NCBI GenBank assembly: GCA_029690005.1 | Contig: CP121458.1 | Coordinates: 1,364,001-1,428,000 of the forward strand | Reading direction: 5' to 3' | Length of the DNA stretch: 64,000 bases | From: Prescottella defluvii | GTDB taxonomy: Bacteria; Actinomycetota; Actinomycetes; Mycobacteriales; Mycobacteriaceae | Part shown: piece after piece, positions 7,469 to 16,720 of the stretch | Layout of the letters: each line of letters begins with the position of its first letter | Numbering within the stretch: position 1 is the first letter of the stretch | The notes under the pieces: generated by a model | Databases searched by the model: none | What the model was told of the DNA's origin: nothing | What the model saw: the letters and a program-made list of their open reading frames with translations, nothing else | Translations under genes and position numbers: made by a program

Positions 7469-9217
7469 ATGGCTGCTCCGCGTCTTCGGTCCCGCACGAA
7501 CCTGATCGTCCTGGCCACCGCGTCCGCTCTGGTGCTGGCCGGATGCGGAGGCAGCGACCCGTCCCCGGAGCAGCGGTTCGCCGACGCGCTCGCGAGCGGC
7601 GACGTCCAGACGGCCGCCGATCTCACGACGGACCCGGCCGCGGCGTCGGCCGCGATCACCGCGGTGTTCGACGGTCTCGCCGCGCGGGGCCACAGCTTCA
7701 CGGTTTCGCAGGGCGGCGATTCGTTCACCCTCGACGCGGACTGGGACCTCGGCGACGGGAAGGAATGGCGCTACTCCACCGAAGGCAAGGTGGTGAACGT
7801 CTCGGGTGAGCAACGGCTTTCGTGGGATCCCGCGTTGCTGGTGCCCGGCCTCGACGCCGATTCGACGGTGCAGTTCACCCCGACGTCGGGAAAGCCGCCG
7901 CAGGTACGGGCGAGCGACGGTCGGCCGATCATGACGCAGCAGGTGGTCACGCTCGTGAACCTGCAGCCGTCGGCGGATCCCGCTGCCGTGGCACCGTTGC
8001 TCACCCCGATCGTCCCTACGATCACCGCCGAGTCGCTGCGCGGCGACCTCGCGAAGGCGGACGGTAAGCCCGTCACGGCCGTCACGTTGCGCGAATCCGA
8101 CATAGCGCCCATCCGGGCTCGGCTGGCGGCGATCCCCGGCGTGGAACTGGTGGACCAGACCCGCCTGCTCACCGTGGACAAGGCGCTGGCGTCGCCGGTG
8201 TTCGCCGATCTCGCGAACCTCTGGCAGGAGGGGCAGGACGCGTCGGCCGGGTGGGCGGTGCAGATGGTGCAGTCGAACGGAAACACGCACCGGCTCGCCG
8301 GGCAGGACGGCACCCCCGCCCCGAACATCGACACCACGCTGGACCTGAACCTGCAGGCCGCGGCCGAGAACGCGCTCGCGGGCATTCCGCAGCCGGCCGC
8401 GATCGTGGCGCTGCGGCCGTCGACCGGCGCGGTCCTCGCCGTCGCACAGAACGCGCCCGCCGACGCACAGGGGCCGATCGCGCTCACCGGCCTGTACCCG
8501 CCCGGCTCGACCTTCAAGACGGTGACGACGTCGGCGGCGCTGCAGGCCGGGAAGGCCACACCCGACACCGTGCTGCCGTGCCCGGGCACCGAGAACGTGG
8601 AGGGCCGACAGATCCCCAACGACGACAACTTCGACCTCGGCTCGGTCCCGCTGCACACGGCGTTCGCGCACTCGTGCAACACCACGATGGCCCGGCTCGC
8701 CGTCTCGCTGCCCGCCGACGCCCTGCCGCGTGCGGCCGAGCAGTTCGGTCTCGGCGTCGACTACACGACGCCGGGGCTGACGACGGTCACCGGAACCGTC
8801 CCTCCCGCAGAGACACCCGCGGCGCGCGTCGAGTCGGCGATCGGCCAGGGGTCGGTGACGGCGTCGCCGTTCGGGATGGCACTCGTCGCGGCGTCCATCG
8901 CTCACGGGTCGACGCCGGCCCCGACGATGGTCGTCGGCCGGCCCGGGACGGCCGACCGGACCGTCGCCCCGGCACCCGCCGACGTCGACACTGATCTGCG
9001 CGCGATGATGCGCGAGACGGTAACGGACGGGACCGCGAAGATTCTCGCCGATCTGCCCAACCTCGCGGGCAAGACGGGCACCGCGGAGTACGGTGATGGC
9101 AAAGACTCACACGGATGGTTCGTGGGCATCGACGGAGATCTTGCTTTCGCGGTTTTCGTTGCGGGAGCGGATAGTTCGGGACCTGCGTTGGACGCTGCCG
9201 GTCGATTCCTGCGGTAG
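7469..9217 (+). CDS. Lipoprotein penicillin-binding protein, transpeptidase (PbpLipo type)
   Basis: A 582-residue cell-wall D,D-transpeptidase. A lipoprotein signal ends in LVLAGCGG, so it would be tethered to the outer face of the membrane. An NTF2-like MecA-N domain follows (about residues 30-140), then a linker/dimerisation domain and the transpeptidase. All three catalytic motifs are visible: STFK with Ser347, SCN at about 402-404, and KTG at about 535-537. The architecture matches mycobacterial Rv2864c. The ATG at 7469 is chosen because the signal peptide starts there; the longer in-frame extension overlaps the terminator hairpin. A degenerate paralogue follows 130 bases downstream. Confidence 0.92.
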   Translation: MAAPRLRSRTNLIVLATASALVLAGCGGSDPSPEQRFADALASGDVQTAADLTTDPAAASAAITAVFDGLAARGHSFTVSQGGDSFTLDADWDLGDGKEWRYSTEGKVVNVSGEQRLSWDPALLVPGLDADSTVQFTPTSGKPPQVRASDGRPIMTQQVVTLVNLQPSADPAAVAPLLTPIVPTITAESLRGDLAKADGKPVTAVTLRESDIAPIRARLAAIPGVELVDQTRLLTVDKALASPVFADLANLWQEGQDASAGWAVQMVQSNGNTHRLAGQDGTPAPNIDTTLDLNLQAAAENALAGIPQPAAIVALRPSTGAVLAVAQNAPADAQGPIALTGLYPPGSTFKTVTTSAALQAGKATPDTVLPCPGTENVEGRQIPNDDNFDLGSVPLHTAFAHSCNTTMARLAVSLPADALPRAAEQFGLGVDYTTPGLTTVTGTVPPAETPAARVESAIGQGSVTASPFGMALVAASIAHGSTPAPTMVVGRPGTADRTVAPAPADVDTDLRAMMRETVTDGTAKILADLPNLAGKTGTAEYGDGKDSHGWFVGIDGDLAFAVFVAGADSSGPALDAAGRFLR

Positions 9218-9349
9218 GTCCGCGTGGCTCACGGCGGTGCTCGCGGGGTAACGGGGAGGTATCGGAAAGTAGCGCCGGTGGCGCAATCGTGACTTCTTCG
9301 TAGGCGATCCGTGCTTGTTACGCAAGTGACAAACGGGAGGATTGTGGCC

Positions 9350-11032
9350 ATGGGTTTTCGAGCGTCGCCCCGCGTCCGGCGCAGCTGTGCGATTGCCCTG
9401 CCGCTCGGCCTCGTCGCGGTGCTGGCCGCCGCTCTCGTGTCCTGTGTGGGTCAGAAGTCCGATGCGAGTGCGCAGTCGGTGGTTTCGGGATTCGTCCAGG
9501 CCCTCAACAATCGGGACGCCGAGGCCGCCGCCGCGCTGACGTCGTACCCCAACGCGGCCGAGGAATCCATCCAGCAGATGTTCGACGGGCTCGACGCCAA
9601 GGATTCCCAGTGGACCCTCGCCCAGTTCATGGAACTCAACGGCGATTCCGGGTTCTTCACCGTCGATGCCGCGTGGAACTTCGGTGAGGGGAAGGACTGG
9701 AGCTACCACGTCGACGGGGGCGTCAAGAAGCTGTCGGTCGGCTGGCGCGTGTCGTGGGATCCCACGCTCCTCGCACCGGCGCTCGGACACGGCAGAACGG
9801 TTCGGTACAACCGTACCGATGCGGCGCCGCCGCGCGTGATCGACGGCACGGGTCAGCCGCTGATGGCGGAGCAGACGATCAACGCGGTCACCCTCGATCC
9901 GGCGTCGATGCCGGACCCGGTCGCCACCACCGACCGTGTCGCGAAGGCCCTCGAGCCCGTGGCCCCGCTCGTGACCGGGGACTCGATGCGCCAGGAACTC
10001 GTCGCGAAGCCGGGGAGAAGGTGGTCGCAGTCCTGTTGCGCGACCAGGACTACCAATACCTGGAGAAGAATCTCGCCGGCATCCCCGGTGTCGTGATCGA
10101 CAAGCAGCCCAAGCTCATCACCACCGACCGTCGGATCGTCACGCCACTGCTCGATCCGCTGCGCACCGTGTGGCAGATGAACCGCGACGCCACCGCCGGC
10201 TGGGCCGTCAACGTCGTCGAACCGGACGGCGCGGTGGAGCAGCAGGTGGGCTACCAGGGCCCGCCCGGGCCGGACATCAAGGCCACCCTCGACTCGGGGT
10301 TGCAGCTGGCCGCCGAGAACGCGGTCGTGAGCGCCGGCACCCCGGCCGCGATCGTCGCGATCCGCCCGTCGACGGGAGCGGTTGTGGTTGCTGCGCAGAA
10401 CAATCAGGCGATCGACCAGGGCCCCGTGGCCTTCACCGGGTTGTACCCGGCCGGCAACTCCCTGGACCTGGTCCGGCAGGCGGCGGCCGCGCAGGCCGGG
10501 GTCGAACCGTCGAAGGTGAGCGACGACGACCTCGAGCGCGCCGGACGACAGCTCGGCATCGGACTGCACTACGACATGCCGGGGCTCGACCCCGAGACCG
10601 CGGTGCTGACCGCGTCGCAGTCGGGCGTCGACCAGGTGATGCAGTCGAAGAACGGAACCGAGCCGCAGGCTCAGCCCATTCGGGCTCGCGATGGTGGCGG
10701 CGTCCGTGGCACGTGGCAGCGCCCCGATGCCGATGATCGTCGAGGGACAGCCGGCCACCGCGAAGAATGTCGAGGGCCCGCTGCCCGCGAACGTCACCGA
10801 CCAGCTCCGAACCGCTATGCGCGACAACGTGCAGAAGGGTCCGGCGTCGTTCCTCAAGCAGTACCCCGACCTGATCGGCATCGCGTCGGGCAACGACACC
10901 GATCGCTGGTTCTTCGGTTCCCGCGGCGACCTCGCCTTCGCGGTGTTCGTGGCCGACGCCGACGGCGGCGACCGGGCGCTCAAGATGACCGACCTGCTGA
11001 TGCGGGAAATGGCCAAGCCCGTCGAGAGGTGA
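9350..11032 (+). CDS. Catalytically degenerate paralogue of the preceding PBP (two frameshifts)
   Basis: This protein of about 560 residues aligns along its length with the PBP just upstream: signal/lipobox-like LVSCVG, MecA-N NTF2 domain, linker, transpeptidase fold. The active site is gone. The equivalent of GLYPPGSTFK reads GLYPAGNSLD, the region carrying SCN is absent (a gap of roughly 50 residues), and the KTG position reads IASGND. Single-base shifts near 10008 and 10685 break the frame, but the sense of the protein continues across both. The ATG at 9350 follows GGGAGG by nine bases. I infer a non-catalytic partner or regulator of wall synthesis; the dead active site is independent of the frameshifts. 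A decaying duplicate is the alternative. Confidence 0.82.
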
Positions 11033-11101
11033 GCGTGGTCCCCTCGCCGGTCGTCGCCACCGGCCGTCGGGCGCGGGCGGCCCCGTGAATACGGTGTGGG
11101 T

Positions 11102-11713
11102 ATGACATCGGACTCGGTACCTGGCTCCTGGCGGCACTACGAGGCGACGACGCTGCCCGGGCCGTTGGTCGCGGCGCTGGAGATGTTCGCCGAACGGGGG
11201 TACGAAGGGGCGTCGATCCGGGAGGTCGCGGCGCACGCCGGATTGTCGGTACCCGGGCTGTACCACCACTACCCGTCGAAGCAGGCCCTGCTGGCGGGTC
11301 TCATGCGCGTCGTCATGTCCGACCTGCTCGACCGCACCCGGCGCGCGCTCGCCGAGGCCGGTCCCTCGCCGAGCGAGCAATTTGACGTCGTCGTCGAATC
11401 GTTGCTGCGATTCCACATGTTCCGGCGCGAGCAGGCGTTCGTCGCGTCGACCGAGATGCGCAGCATGGAACCGGAGATCCGCACGGAGTACGTCGGCATG
11501 CGCGACGAGCAGCAGCGGATCCTCGACACGATCGTGGCGGCCGGCGTGAGCGACGGCTCCTTCCGCACGCCGTATCCCGACGACGCGAGCCGGGCCGTCA
11601 CGACCATGTGTGTCGCGGTGGCGAGTTGGTACCGCCCTGACGGCCCGCTGACGCCCGACGAGTTGGTGGAGCGCTACCTCGAGATCGCTCGGGGAGCCGT
11701 CGGCGCGGACTGA
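11102..11713 (+). CDS. TetR-family transcriptional regulator
   Basis: 203 residues. The N-terminal helix-turn-helix lies at about residues 15-60 with MFAERGYEGASIREVAAHAG and the GLYHHYPSK recognition end. The C-terminal effector domain contains a FRREQAFVASTEMRSM segment resembling KstR- or FadR-like acyl-CoA-responsive members. The start ATG at 11102 is read from MTSDSVPG. It is convergent with the M48 protease gene (15-base gap). About 1.3 kb further on, an acyl-CoA dehydrogenase operon has a palindromic promoter site that could be its target; this is inferred from proximity only. Confidence 0.85.
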   Translation: MTSDSVPGSWRHYEATTLPGPLVAALEMFAERGYEGASIREVAAHAGLSVPGLYHHYPSKQALLAGLMRVVMSDLLDRTRRALAEAGPSPSEQFDVVVESLLRFHMFRREQAFVASTEMRSMEPEIRTEYVGMRDEQQRILDTIVAAGVSDGSFRTPYPDDASRAVTTMCVAVASWYRPDGPLTPDELVERYLEIARGAVGAD

Positions 11714-11727
11714 TCGCGCGGGGGCCG

Positions 11728-12786
11728 TCAGTTGCCGGAGCTTCTCCGCCAGTGCGTGAAACGGTCCTTGATGTCGGCCGCGACGTCGCCCACGCCCTGG
11801 CCGACCGCACCGACGGCGTCGCCGAGCCCGCTTCCGACGTCCCGCAGCGTGCGGATCAGCGGGTCGTCCGACTGGTCGAAATTGTTCTTGTAAGTCTTTG
11901 CCGCGTTCCGGAACTCGTCGCGGATGCTGGCGTCGTCGTCGGTCGAGCGATGCGGGTAGTCGCCGCGCAACACCCGCGCGTACTCGCCGCCGTCGACCCA
12001 GCGCTTCAACTCCGCCGCCCGCAGGACCGAGAACGGGTGCGACATGAGTTCGGTGTTGAGCAGCTTGAGCACGCCGTCGCGCAGGTCGCCGCTCGCGTCG
12101 TACTCGGCGGCCTGCGCCAGGAACGCGTCCGGGTCGATCTCGCTGACCCGGGAACCCCCGGCCAGTTTCATCTGCACCCGAAGCGCGGTGTGGACGTCCT
12201 GGCCGCACAGCAGCCCGGCGCGGTCGGCGGACAGCTCGGACTTGCGCTGCCACTCCATCAGCCCCGCGATGATCCCGCGAAGTGCCCACCCGCCGACCGG
12301 AACCCAGCCGATGGTGCCGGCCAGCCGCATCAGGTGCAGCAGGATCGTGCGGTACACGGCGTGCCCGGACAGGGCGTGGCCCAGTTCGTGGCCGACGACG
12401 AAGCGCTGTTCTTCGTAGTTCATGACGTCCAGCAACCCGGTCGTCACGACGATGAACGGCTTGTCCATCCCGATCGTGAACGAGTTGACCGCGGGCGACT
12501 GCAGGACGAACAGTTCGGGTGTCTCGTCGGCGCCGAGGATGCTGACGCAGTCCCGACGGAGTTCGTCGAGATCGGGGAACTGGCGTTCGTCGACACGGAT
12601 GGCGGTGGCCAGGTACATCAGCCGGTGCTGACGCTCCCGCAGCAGTCCCGACAGGGTCCGCAGGATGGTGTCGAACCCCCTGAGTGACCGCAGGGTCACC
12701 AGTGCGGCCCGGTCGGCGGGATGTTCCCACGCGCGAGAGCTGATCCCGGGAAACTCGACCCGCGTGCGGTCCGGACTGGTGGTCAC
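11728..12786 (-). CDS. M48-family zinc metalloprotease
   Basis: A 352-residue membrane-linked protease related to HtpX/Ste24. The zinc motif HELGH is at residues 133-137, and the third ligand is probably the Glu in KSELSADRAG, about 65 residues downstream. Hydrophobic stretches lie at about residues 145-190. The C-terminal tail ends with DVAADIKDRFTHWRRS. The start is the GTG at 12786 because AAGGAGCC lies just upstream, and upstream in-frame codons belong to the promoter region of the divergent acyl-CoA dehydrogenase operon. Members degrade misfolded membrane or secreted proteins. Confidence 0.88.
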   Translation of the reverse strand: MTTSPDRTRVEFPGISSRAWEHPADRAALVTLRSLRGFDTILRTLSGLLRERQHRLMYLATAIRVDERQFPDLDELRRDCVSILGADETPELFVLQSPAVNSFTIGMDKPFIVVTTGLLDVMNYEEQRFVVGHELGHALSGHAVYRTILLHLMRLAGTIGWVPVGGWALRGIIAGLMEWQRKSELSADRAGLLCGQDVHTALRVQMKLAGGSRVSEIDPDAFLAQAAEYDASGDLRDGVLKLLNTELMSHPFSVLRAAELKRWVDGGEYARVLRGDYPHRSTDDDASIRDEFRNAAKTYKNNFDQSDDPLIRTLRDVGSGLGDAVGAVGQGVGDVAADIKDRFTHWRRSSGN

Positions 12787-12955
12787 GTCGGCTCCTTGTC
12801 GAAGACGGTGGTCGTCGGCGACGGGTATCTGGCGCGCCCGCCGAGTCCGATGATAGCGACCGATTGGTTTCTGATCGTCCGAATGTCGGCCGGTGGGGGC
12901 CTTCGCGCGGTCGCCCGGGCCTTGACCTATCGCCCCGGCTGTGCGACGGTACTTG

Positions 12956-12977
12956 CGACCGAGCGATCGTTCGGTCG
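12956..12977. promoter_or_regulatory. Palindromic operator before the acyl-CoA dehydrogenase operon
   Basis: CGACCGAGCGA/TCGTTCGGTCG forms a 22-bp inverted repeat with one mismatched pair. It lies 20-40 bases before the GTG at 12997, and a TTGACC at 12922-12927 could be a -35 box. The shape fits a TetR-family dimer; the regulator at 11102-11713 is the nearest candidate. Confidence 0.6.
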
Positions 12978-12996
12978 GGAGACGTGGAGGTGTGAC

Positions 12997-14210
12997 GTGG
13001 CCGTGGATCTGTCGTACTCGCCCGAGGTGGAGAACCTCATCGAGCGCACCCGGGCCTTCGTGCGGGACGTGGTCCTGCCGATCGAAGACGAGCACGCCGG
13101 CGACATCGCCGCGGCCGGCGGCGACGAGCTGCGCAAGGAACTGCAGGCGGAGGCGGCGAACCGGGACTGCTCGCGCCGCACGCGCCCGTCGAGTTCGGTG
13201 GCCTGGGCCTGAACATGAGCGATCGGTCCCCGGTGTTCGAGGCCGCGGGCTACTCGCTGTTCGGTCCCACCGCGCTCAACATCGGTGCCCCCGACGAGGG
13301 CAACGTGCACCTGCTCGCACACGTCGCGAGCCCGGCCCAGAAGGAGCAGTTCCTGGGTCCGCTCGCGCGGGGCGAGATGCGCTCGGCGTTCGCGATGACC
13401 GAGCCCGCGCCGGGAGCCGGTTCCGATCCGGCCGCGCTGACGACCCGCGCCGAGAAGGCGCCCGGTGGCTGGAAGATCAACGGTCACAAGTGGTTCATCA
13501 CCGGCGCCGACGGCGCGGGATTCTTCATCATCATGGCCCGCACGTCCGGTGCGCCGGGCGATCGTGGCGGCGCGACGATGTTCCTCGCACCCGCGTCGGC
13601 GCTTGGAATCCGCGTGGGCCGGCACATCGAGACCCTCGACCGGGCGATGATCGGCGGCCACTGCGAGGTGTTCTTCGACGACCTGTTCGTGCCCGACGAC
13701 GCCGTGCTCGGCGCGGTCGACGAGGGCTTCGCGTACGCGCAGGTGCGGCTCGGTCCCGCCCGCATGACGCACGTGATGCGCTGGCTCGGCGCGGCCTGCC
13801 GCGGACACGACGTCGCTGTCGACTACGTCGCCCGACGCGAGGGCTTCGGGTCGCGGCTCGGTGACCTGGGCATGATCCAGAAGATGGTCGCCGACAACGA
13901 GATCGACATCGCGGCCACCCGGGCGCTGCTGACCCGCGCCTGCTGGGAACTCGACGAGGGCCTCAGCGGCTCGGACTCGACGTCCATCGCCAAGGCGTTC
14001 GGCTCCGAGGCGATCTTCCGGATCGTCGACCGGTCGATCCAGATGTGCGGCGGCATGGGCGTCTCCGGTGACCTGCCGCTCGCTCGCCTGTCCCGCGAGG
14101 TGCGCCCGTTCCGGGTGTACGACGGGCCGTCCGAGGTGCACCGCTGGGCACTGGCCAAGCGCGTCGTCGGCAAGGCGAAGCGCGCGGCGCGTGAGGAGGG
14201 TCAGTCGTGA
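12997..14210 (+). CDS. Acyl-CoA dehydrogenase, ACAD10/11 or LvaC type (one frameshift)
   Basis: About 405 residues, an FAD-dependent acyl-CoA dehydrogenase fold. Visible are the substrate/FAD motif AMTEPAPGAGSDPA (about residue 130), KWFITGAD, the helix QKMVADNEIDIAATRALLTRA, and the C-terminal QMCGGMGVSGDLPLARLSREVR and YDGPSEVHRW typical of the ACAD10/11 subgroup. One G is missing from a run near 13168; restoring it joins NRGLLAPHAPVEFGG. The GTG at 12997 follows GTGGAGG by six bases. It overlaps the phosphotransferase gene by four bases. In related systems this pair removes a 4-hydroxy group: the kinase phosphorylates it and the dehydrogenase eliminates phosphate and rearranges it to a 3-hydroxyacyl-CoA. 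Confidence 0.88.
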
Positions 14211-15238
14211 CGACCGCACGCCTCGACGGACTGGACCTGGATGCGCTGCACCGTTTCTTCGACGATGCCGGCGTGCCAACCTCGGGAGAACTGCGGGCCG
14301 AGCTGATCTCCGGCGGCAAATCCAACCTCACCTTCAAGGTGTTCGACGACGCCTCGCAGTGGGTGCTGCGACGGCCCCCGACCGCGGGGCTGACGCCGTC
14401 GGCGCACGACGTCGCCCGCGAGTTCCGGGTGTGCGCGGCACTGCAGGACTCCCCGGTCCCGGTGGCGCCCACCGTGGCGCTGTGCGAGGACGAGTCCGTG
14501 ATGGGGGCGCCGTTCGCCGTCACCGGGTTCGTGAACGGCCGGGTGATCCGCACCGTCGACGACCTCGACAAGCTGACGGGCGCCGAGATCGACTCGTGCG
14601 TGGACGAACTGGTGCGCGTGCTCGCGGCGCTGCACGCCGTCGACCACCGCGAGGTGGGACTCGAGGCGTTCGGCCGCCCCGACGGCTACCTGTCCCGGCA
14701 GGTCGCGCTGTGGGCGCGTCAGTGGGAGCGCGTCAAGACCCGTGAACTGCGCGACCTCGAACGCCTGCACGCCCTCCTCGCGGAGGCGATCCCGACCACC
14801 TCGCAGGCGGCGATCGTGCACGGCGACTACCGGATCGACAACACCCTCGTCGCCGCCGACGATCCCGGGCGCGTCGTCGCGGTGGTCGACTGGGAGATGT
14901 CGACGCTCGGCGACCCCCTCACCGACCTCGCCCAGATGTGCGTCTACCGACATCCCGCCCTGGACGTCATCCTCGGCGAGCCCGCGGCGTGGACCAGCAC
15001 GAGGCTGCCGTCCCCGGACGAGATCGCGCACAAGTACGCCACCGTGACCGACCGGAGCCTCGATCACTGGGGCTTCTACCTGGGCCTGGCCAACTTCAAG
15101 CTCGCGGTCATCGCCGAGGGCATCACGCACCGCCACCGCAAGGGTGCCACCACCGGCGACGGCTTCGCGCAGGCGTACCAGGCGGTGGAACCGCTGGTGG
15201 CCGCCGGGCTCGCCGCGATGGGAGAAGGAAACCGATGA
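14207..15238 (+). CDS. APH-fold phosphotransferase of the 4-hydroxyacyl type
   Basis: A 343-residue soluble kinase-fold protein. Visible motifs are the N-terminal nucleotide loop ISGGKSNLTFKV, the catalytic loop VHGDYRIDNTLV (Brenner-type HGD...N, about residue 205) and the metal-binding VVDWEMSTLGDPLTDLAQ. These match the phosphotransferase half of eukaryotic ACAD10/11 and bacterial LvaA, which phosphorylate 4-hydroxyacyl-CoA. Here kinase and dehydrogenase are separate proteins encoded with a four-base overlap (GTGA), and the following SDR also overlaps (ATGA), so the three products are likely co-translated. An aminoglycoside-resistance role is unlikely given the operon. Confidence 0.87.
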   Translation: MTTARLDGLDLDALHRFFDDAGVPTSGELRAELISGGKSNLTFKVFDDASQWVLRRPPTAGLTPSAHDVAREFRVCAALQDSPVPVAPTVALCEDESVMGAPFAVTGFVNGRVIRTVDDLDKLTGAEIDSCVDELVRVLAALHAVDHREVGLEAFGRPDGYLSRQVALWARQWERVKTRELRDLERLHALLAEAIPTTSQAAIVHGDYRIDNTLVAADDPGRVVAVVDWEMSTLGDPLTDLAQMCVYRHPALDVILGEPAAWTSTRLPSPDEIAHKYATVTDRSLDHWGFYLGLANFKLAVIAEGITHRHRKGATTGDGFAQAYQAVEPLVAAGLAAMGEGNR

Positions 15239-15972
15239 CGAACAGTGCAGTGATCACCGGCGCGTCCCGCGGCATCGGCCTGGGCATCGCGCACCGCCTC
15301 GCGTCGCAGGGCTACGCCCTCACCGTCACCGCGCGGGATGCGTCCCGGCTCGACGCCGTCGCCGAGGAACTGCGCGCCGCCGGCGCGCCCGACGTCGTCG
15401 CGGTGGCCGCAGACATGGCCGCGCCCGACACCGCCGAGGCGATCGCCGCCGCGCACGCGGACCGGTTCGGGTCCATGCGCGCACTGGTCCTCAACGCCGG
15501 GGTCGGCACCGCGGGAGCCGTCGGAGAGTTCCCCATGCGACGGTTCGACAAGACCGTGGCGGTGAACCTCGCCGCACCCTTCGCGCTGCTGCAGGCGTCG
15601 CTGCCGCTGCTGCGCAACGGCGCCGCGGACAACCCCGAGCACGGCGCGAAAGTGGTTGCGGTGTCCTCGATCACCGGCGTGTACGCCGAGGCGAACCTCG
15701 CGGTGTACGGGGCGACGAAGGCCGCGCTGATCTCCCTCGTGGAAACCTTCAACGCCGAGCAGTCCGGCAACGGGATCGCCGCGACGGCAATCGCACCGGC
15801 CTACGTCGACACCGACATGTCCGACTGGACCAAGGACTCCATCCCCGCCGAGACGATGCTGACGGTCAACGACATCGTCGAACTCGTCGACGCCGTGATG
15901 CGGCTGTCGAACCGCGCGGTGCTGTCCAAGCTCGTGCTCAGCCGGGCGGGCGCGTCCGGCTACGTGGCCTGA
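15235..15972 (+). CDS. Short-chain dehydrogenase/reductase of the 4-hydroxyacid operon
   Basis: 245 residues with the classical Rossmann SDR pattern: VITGASRGIGLGIA at the N-terminus, NAGVG near residue 85, Ser in AVSSITG, and the Tyr-Lys pair in YGATKAALI. It resembles FabG-like 3-oxoacyl reductases and 3-hydroxyacyl-CoA dehydrogenases. As third gene of the acyl-CoA dehydrogenase/phosphotransferase operon it probably oxidises the 3-hydroxyacyl-CoA produced by rearrangement, or reduces a ketone precursor. ATG at 15235 overlaps the upstream stop. A long hairpin follows. Confidence 0.85.
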   Translation: MTNSAVITGASRGIGLGIAHRLASQGYALTVTARDASRLDAVAEELRAAGAPDVVAVAADMAAPDTAEAIAAAHADRFGSMRALVLNAGVGTAGAVGEFPMRRFDKTVAVNLAAPFALLQASLPLLRNGAADNPEHGAKVVAVSSITGVYAEANLAVYGATKAALISLVETFNAEQSGNGIAATAIAPAYVDTDMSDWTKDSIPAETMLTVNDIVELVDAVMRLSNRAVLSKLVLSRAGASGYVA

Positions 15973-15983
15973 CCCGCGCTACT

Positions 15984-16033
15984 GGCCGAATGTCACACGC
16001 GTTCAATCCAACCGAACGCGTGTGACATTGGCC
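15984..16033 (+). terminator. Long hairpin terminator after the 4-hydroxyacid operon
   Basis: A 16-bp perfect stem (AATGTCACACGCGTTC and its complement) with a 9-base loop, extended outwards by GGCC/GGCC across a one-base bulge. It starts 11 bases after the SDR stop. Its symmetry would allow it to act on both strands. Confidence 0.75.
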
Positions 16034-16102
16034 GTAGGCGTACTCTCTAATCGTCGTGCGTAGTGAAAGGTGCAGGCGCGCATGTGCGCCGGGTGATCGA
16101 TC

Positions 16103-16702
16103 GTGCAGTTGATCCTTGTTCGACACGCGCTGCCGGAGAGCATCTCGGTGACGGAGGGCTCGGCCGATCCCGGACTCACCGAGTTCGGGCATCGCCAGGC
16201 CCGGCGCCTGCCGGCAGCGCTCGCCGACGTCCGTGTCGCCCGCGTGGTCACGAGTCCGATGCGCCGGGCCGTCGAGACGGCCGCGCCGCTCGTCGAGTCG
16301 ACGGGAATCGCCCTCGAGGTGAACGAGGGATTCGCCGAGTACGACCGGGACGAGGGCAGTTACGTCCCCATCCACGAGGCCAAGGAGCGGATGCCGGAGT
16401 CGTTCGCGCGCATCCGCGCCGGCTTCCTGCCGGACTTCGTCGACGAGGACAGCTTTCGGGGCCGGGTCCTGGGTGCGACGGAGGAGGTGGTGGCGCAGGC
16501 GAGCCACGAGGACTCCGTCGTGGTCGTCGCGCACGGCGGCGTCGTGAACATGATTCTGCAGCAGATCCTCGAGCTGCCGCGCCCGTTGACGTTCCCGATC
16601 GAGTACGTCTCGGTCACCAGGATCCTCATCTCGCGCAACGGGGTTCGTCGTGTTTCATCCGTCAACGAGACCGGGCACGTCCGCGACCTGACGGTCCGGT
16701 GA
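16103..16702 (+). CDS. Histidine phosphatase superfamily protein
   Basis: A 199-residue phosphoglycerate-mutase-fold phosphatase. The catalytic motif RH is in LILVRHALPE (residues 4-13), and the second catalytic His is in VVVAHGGVVNMI near residue 145; Arg in SPMRRAVET completes the phosphate pocket. The substrate cannot be read from sequence. The start is the GTG at 16103, placing LILVRH at the usual distance. The last 70-odd bases of this gene recur twice nearby (17714-17789 and 21301-21376), which is treated separately. Confidence 0.87.
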   Translation: MQLILVRHALPESISVTEGSADPGLTEFGHRQARRLPAALADVRVARVVTSPMRRAVETAAPLVESTGIALEVNEGFAEYDRDEGSYVPIHEAKERMPESFARIRAGFLPDFVDEDSFRGRVLGATEEVVAQASHEDSVVVVAHGGVVNMILQQILELPRPLTFPIEYVSVTRILISRNGVRRVSSVNETGHVRDLTVR

Positions 16703-16705
16703 CCG
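16629..16705 (+). repeat. Phosphatase 3'-end repeat, copy A (inside the intact gene)
   Basis: The terminal segment encoding SRNGVRRVSSVNETGHVRDL plus the stop codon is the reference copy of a three-copy dispersed repeat. Copies B (17714-17789) and C (21301-21376) keep the order and most bases, including the region around the stop codon. Confidence 0.8.
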
Positions 16706-16720
16706 GTCTGAACGAACCGA

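Noticed and set aside
14207-15238. Aminoglycoside phosphotransferase
   Set aside because: The APH fold is present, but its four-base overlaps with an acyl-CoA dehydrogenase and an SDR gene fit acyl-chain metabolism.
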